NCBI GenBank assembly: GCA_947178085.1
Contig: CAMWWS010000161.1
Location: forward strand, 1 to 6,450
Length of the DNA stretch: 6,450 nucleotides
Source of the DNA: an uncultured Lachnospiraceae bacterium
GTDB taxonomy: Bacteria; Bacillota_A; Clostridia; Lachnospirales; Lachnospiraceae
Direction: 5' to 3'
Position 1 is the stretch's first letter, and each line of letters starts with the position of its first letter. Position numbers and translations under genes: made by a program. Under the pieces are notes generated by a model. The model ran no database searches. It worked only from the letters and a program-made list of their open reading frames with translations, and had not been told where the DNA came from. Of this stretch, positions 6,067-6,450 are shown one piece after another.

Positions 6067-6450
6067 GCTTCTTTCTCCTATATTCTATAAACTCATAAGC
6101 AATATCAAAATACGTCTGCTCCTCACCTTCTGCGGTAATCTCCCACTCCTTAAGCATATCCAGATTGGGAAAATAAGCGTCTGCTTCATAGTTATGATCG
6201 ATTTTCGTTACATGCACCACATCACAGTAAGGCAGCATCATGCGATATATACTTTCGCCTCCGATTATATAAATATCTTCATCATTGTATTTCTTCAATT
6301 CTTCCAGCAGTTCTTCAATATCATGCACTACGCTTGCACCTTTTACCTGATAATCAGGATTAGTAGAAAGAATGATATTTGTACTTCCTGCAAGCGGCTT
6401 TCCCTGCGGAAAAGTCTCTAAGGTTTTTCTGCCAAGAACAACTACCTTAC
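6059..6450 (-). CDS. folA: Dihydrofolate reductase, C-terminal 129 residues, 5' end outside window
   Basis: NADPH-dependent reduction of 7,8-dihydrofolate to tetrahydrofolate, cytosolic, needed for thymidylate, purine and methionine synthesis. The visible part starts at the NADPH-binding KVVVLGRKTLETF and continues with NIILSTNPDY, the conserved IYIIGGESIYRMMLPYCD (about 59-76 of the visible part), the TKID strand, DAYFP and the C-terminal strand ending YRRKKHE. Compared with E. coli DHFR (159 residues) about 40 N-terminal residues, including the catalytic acid, lie beyond the right edge; this is the window boundary. The stop TGA at 6059-6061 falls inside the first codons of the kinase gene (8-base overlap), so both are on one transcript. 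Thymidylate synthase, the usual partner, could lie just outside the window; that is a guess. Confidence 0.95.
   Translation of the reverse strand, partial: KVVVLGRKTLETFPQGKPLAGSTNIILSTNPDYQVKGASVVHDIEELLEELKKYNDEDIYIIGGESIYRMMLPYCDVVHVTKIDHNYEADAYFPNLDMLKEWEITAEGEEQTYFDIAYEFIEYRRKKHE
6075..6079 (-). promoter_or_regulatory. Ribosome binding site of the hybrid kinase, inside folA
   Basis: AGGAG on the minus strand, 8 bases before the ATG at 6066 and within the last codons of folA. It fixes the kinase start and supports coupled translation of the two genes. Confidence 0.75.

Overview
The window reads as ordinary chromosomal DNA of a low-to-moderate G+C Gram-positive anaerobe, most likely a Lachnospiraceae/Clostridia member. 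This rests on the Clostridia-like form of HtpG, a PrsA-type foldase lipoprotein with a short Gram-positive signal peptide, GGAGG-type ribosome binding sites, TTGACA-type promoters and a CIRCE heat-shock operator. The lineage is inferred from sequence style and not from any search. All six genes are on the minus strand. The window starts inside htpG (its 3' part is off the left edge) and ends inside a dihydrofolate reductase gene (its 5' part is off the right edge).

In the direction of transcription, from right to left, the order is as follows. First come the last ~129 residues of dihydrofolate reductase (folA). It overlaps by 8 bases a 657-residue hybrid histidine kinase that has no visible sensor domain. 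After a 61-base gap carrying a candidate promoter comes the branched-chain aminotransferase gene ilvE. After a 119-base gap with two adjacent hairpins comes a PHP-domain metallohydrolase. A short gap leads to a PrsA-like peptidyl-prolyl isomerase lipoprotein. Last, after 169 bases holding a CIRCE element and a strong promoter, comes htpG (Hsp90).

Likely transcription units are folA plus kinase (translationally coupled), ilvE from its own promoter (possibly with read-through from the kinase), the PHP gene plus the foldase gene, and htpG. The genes form no single pathway: they cover folate metabolism, signalling, amino-acid metabolism, phosphoester hydrolysis, extracytoplasmic folding and heat shock. 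No stretch over 300 bases lacks a gene. There is no tRNA, rRNA, CRISPR array or mobile element.

I found no convincing new multi-gene system. The most interesting signals are regulatory. The CIRCE sits upstream of the htpG -35 box, and its hairpin is followed by a T-run, so it could also terminate the foldase transcript. A double hairpin downstream of ilvE has its T-tract on the strand opposite to every gene. The sensor-less hybrid kinase is tied to folA.
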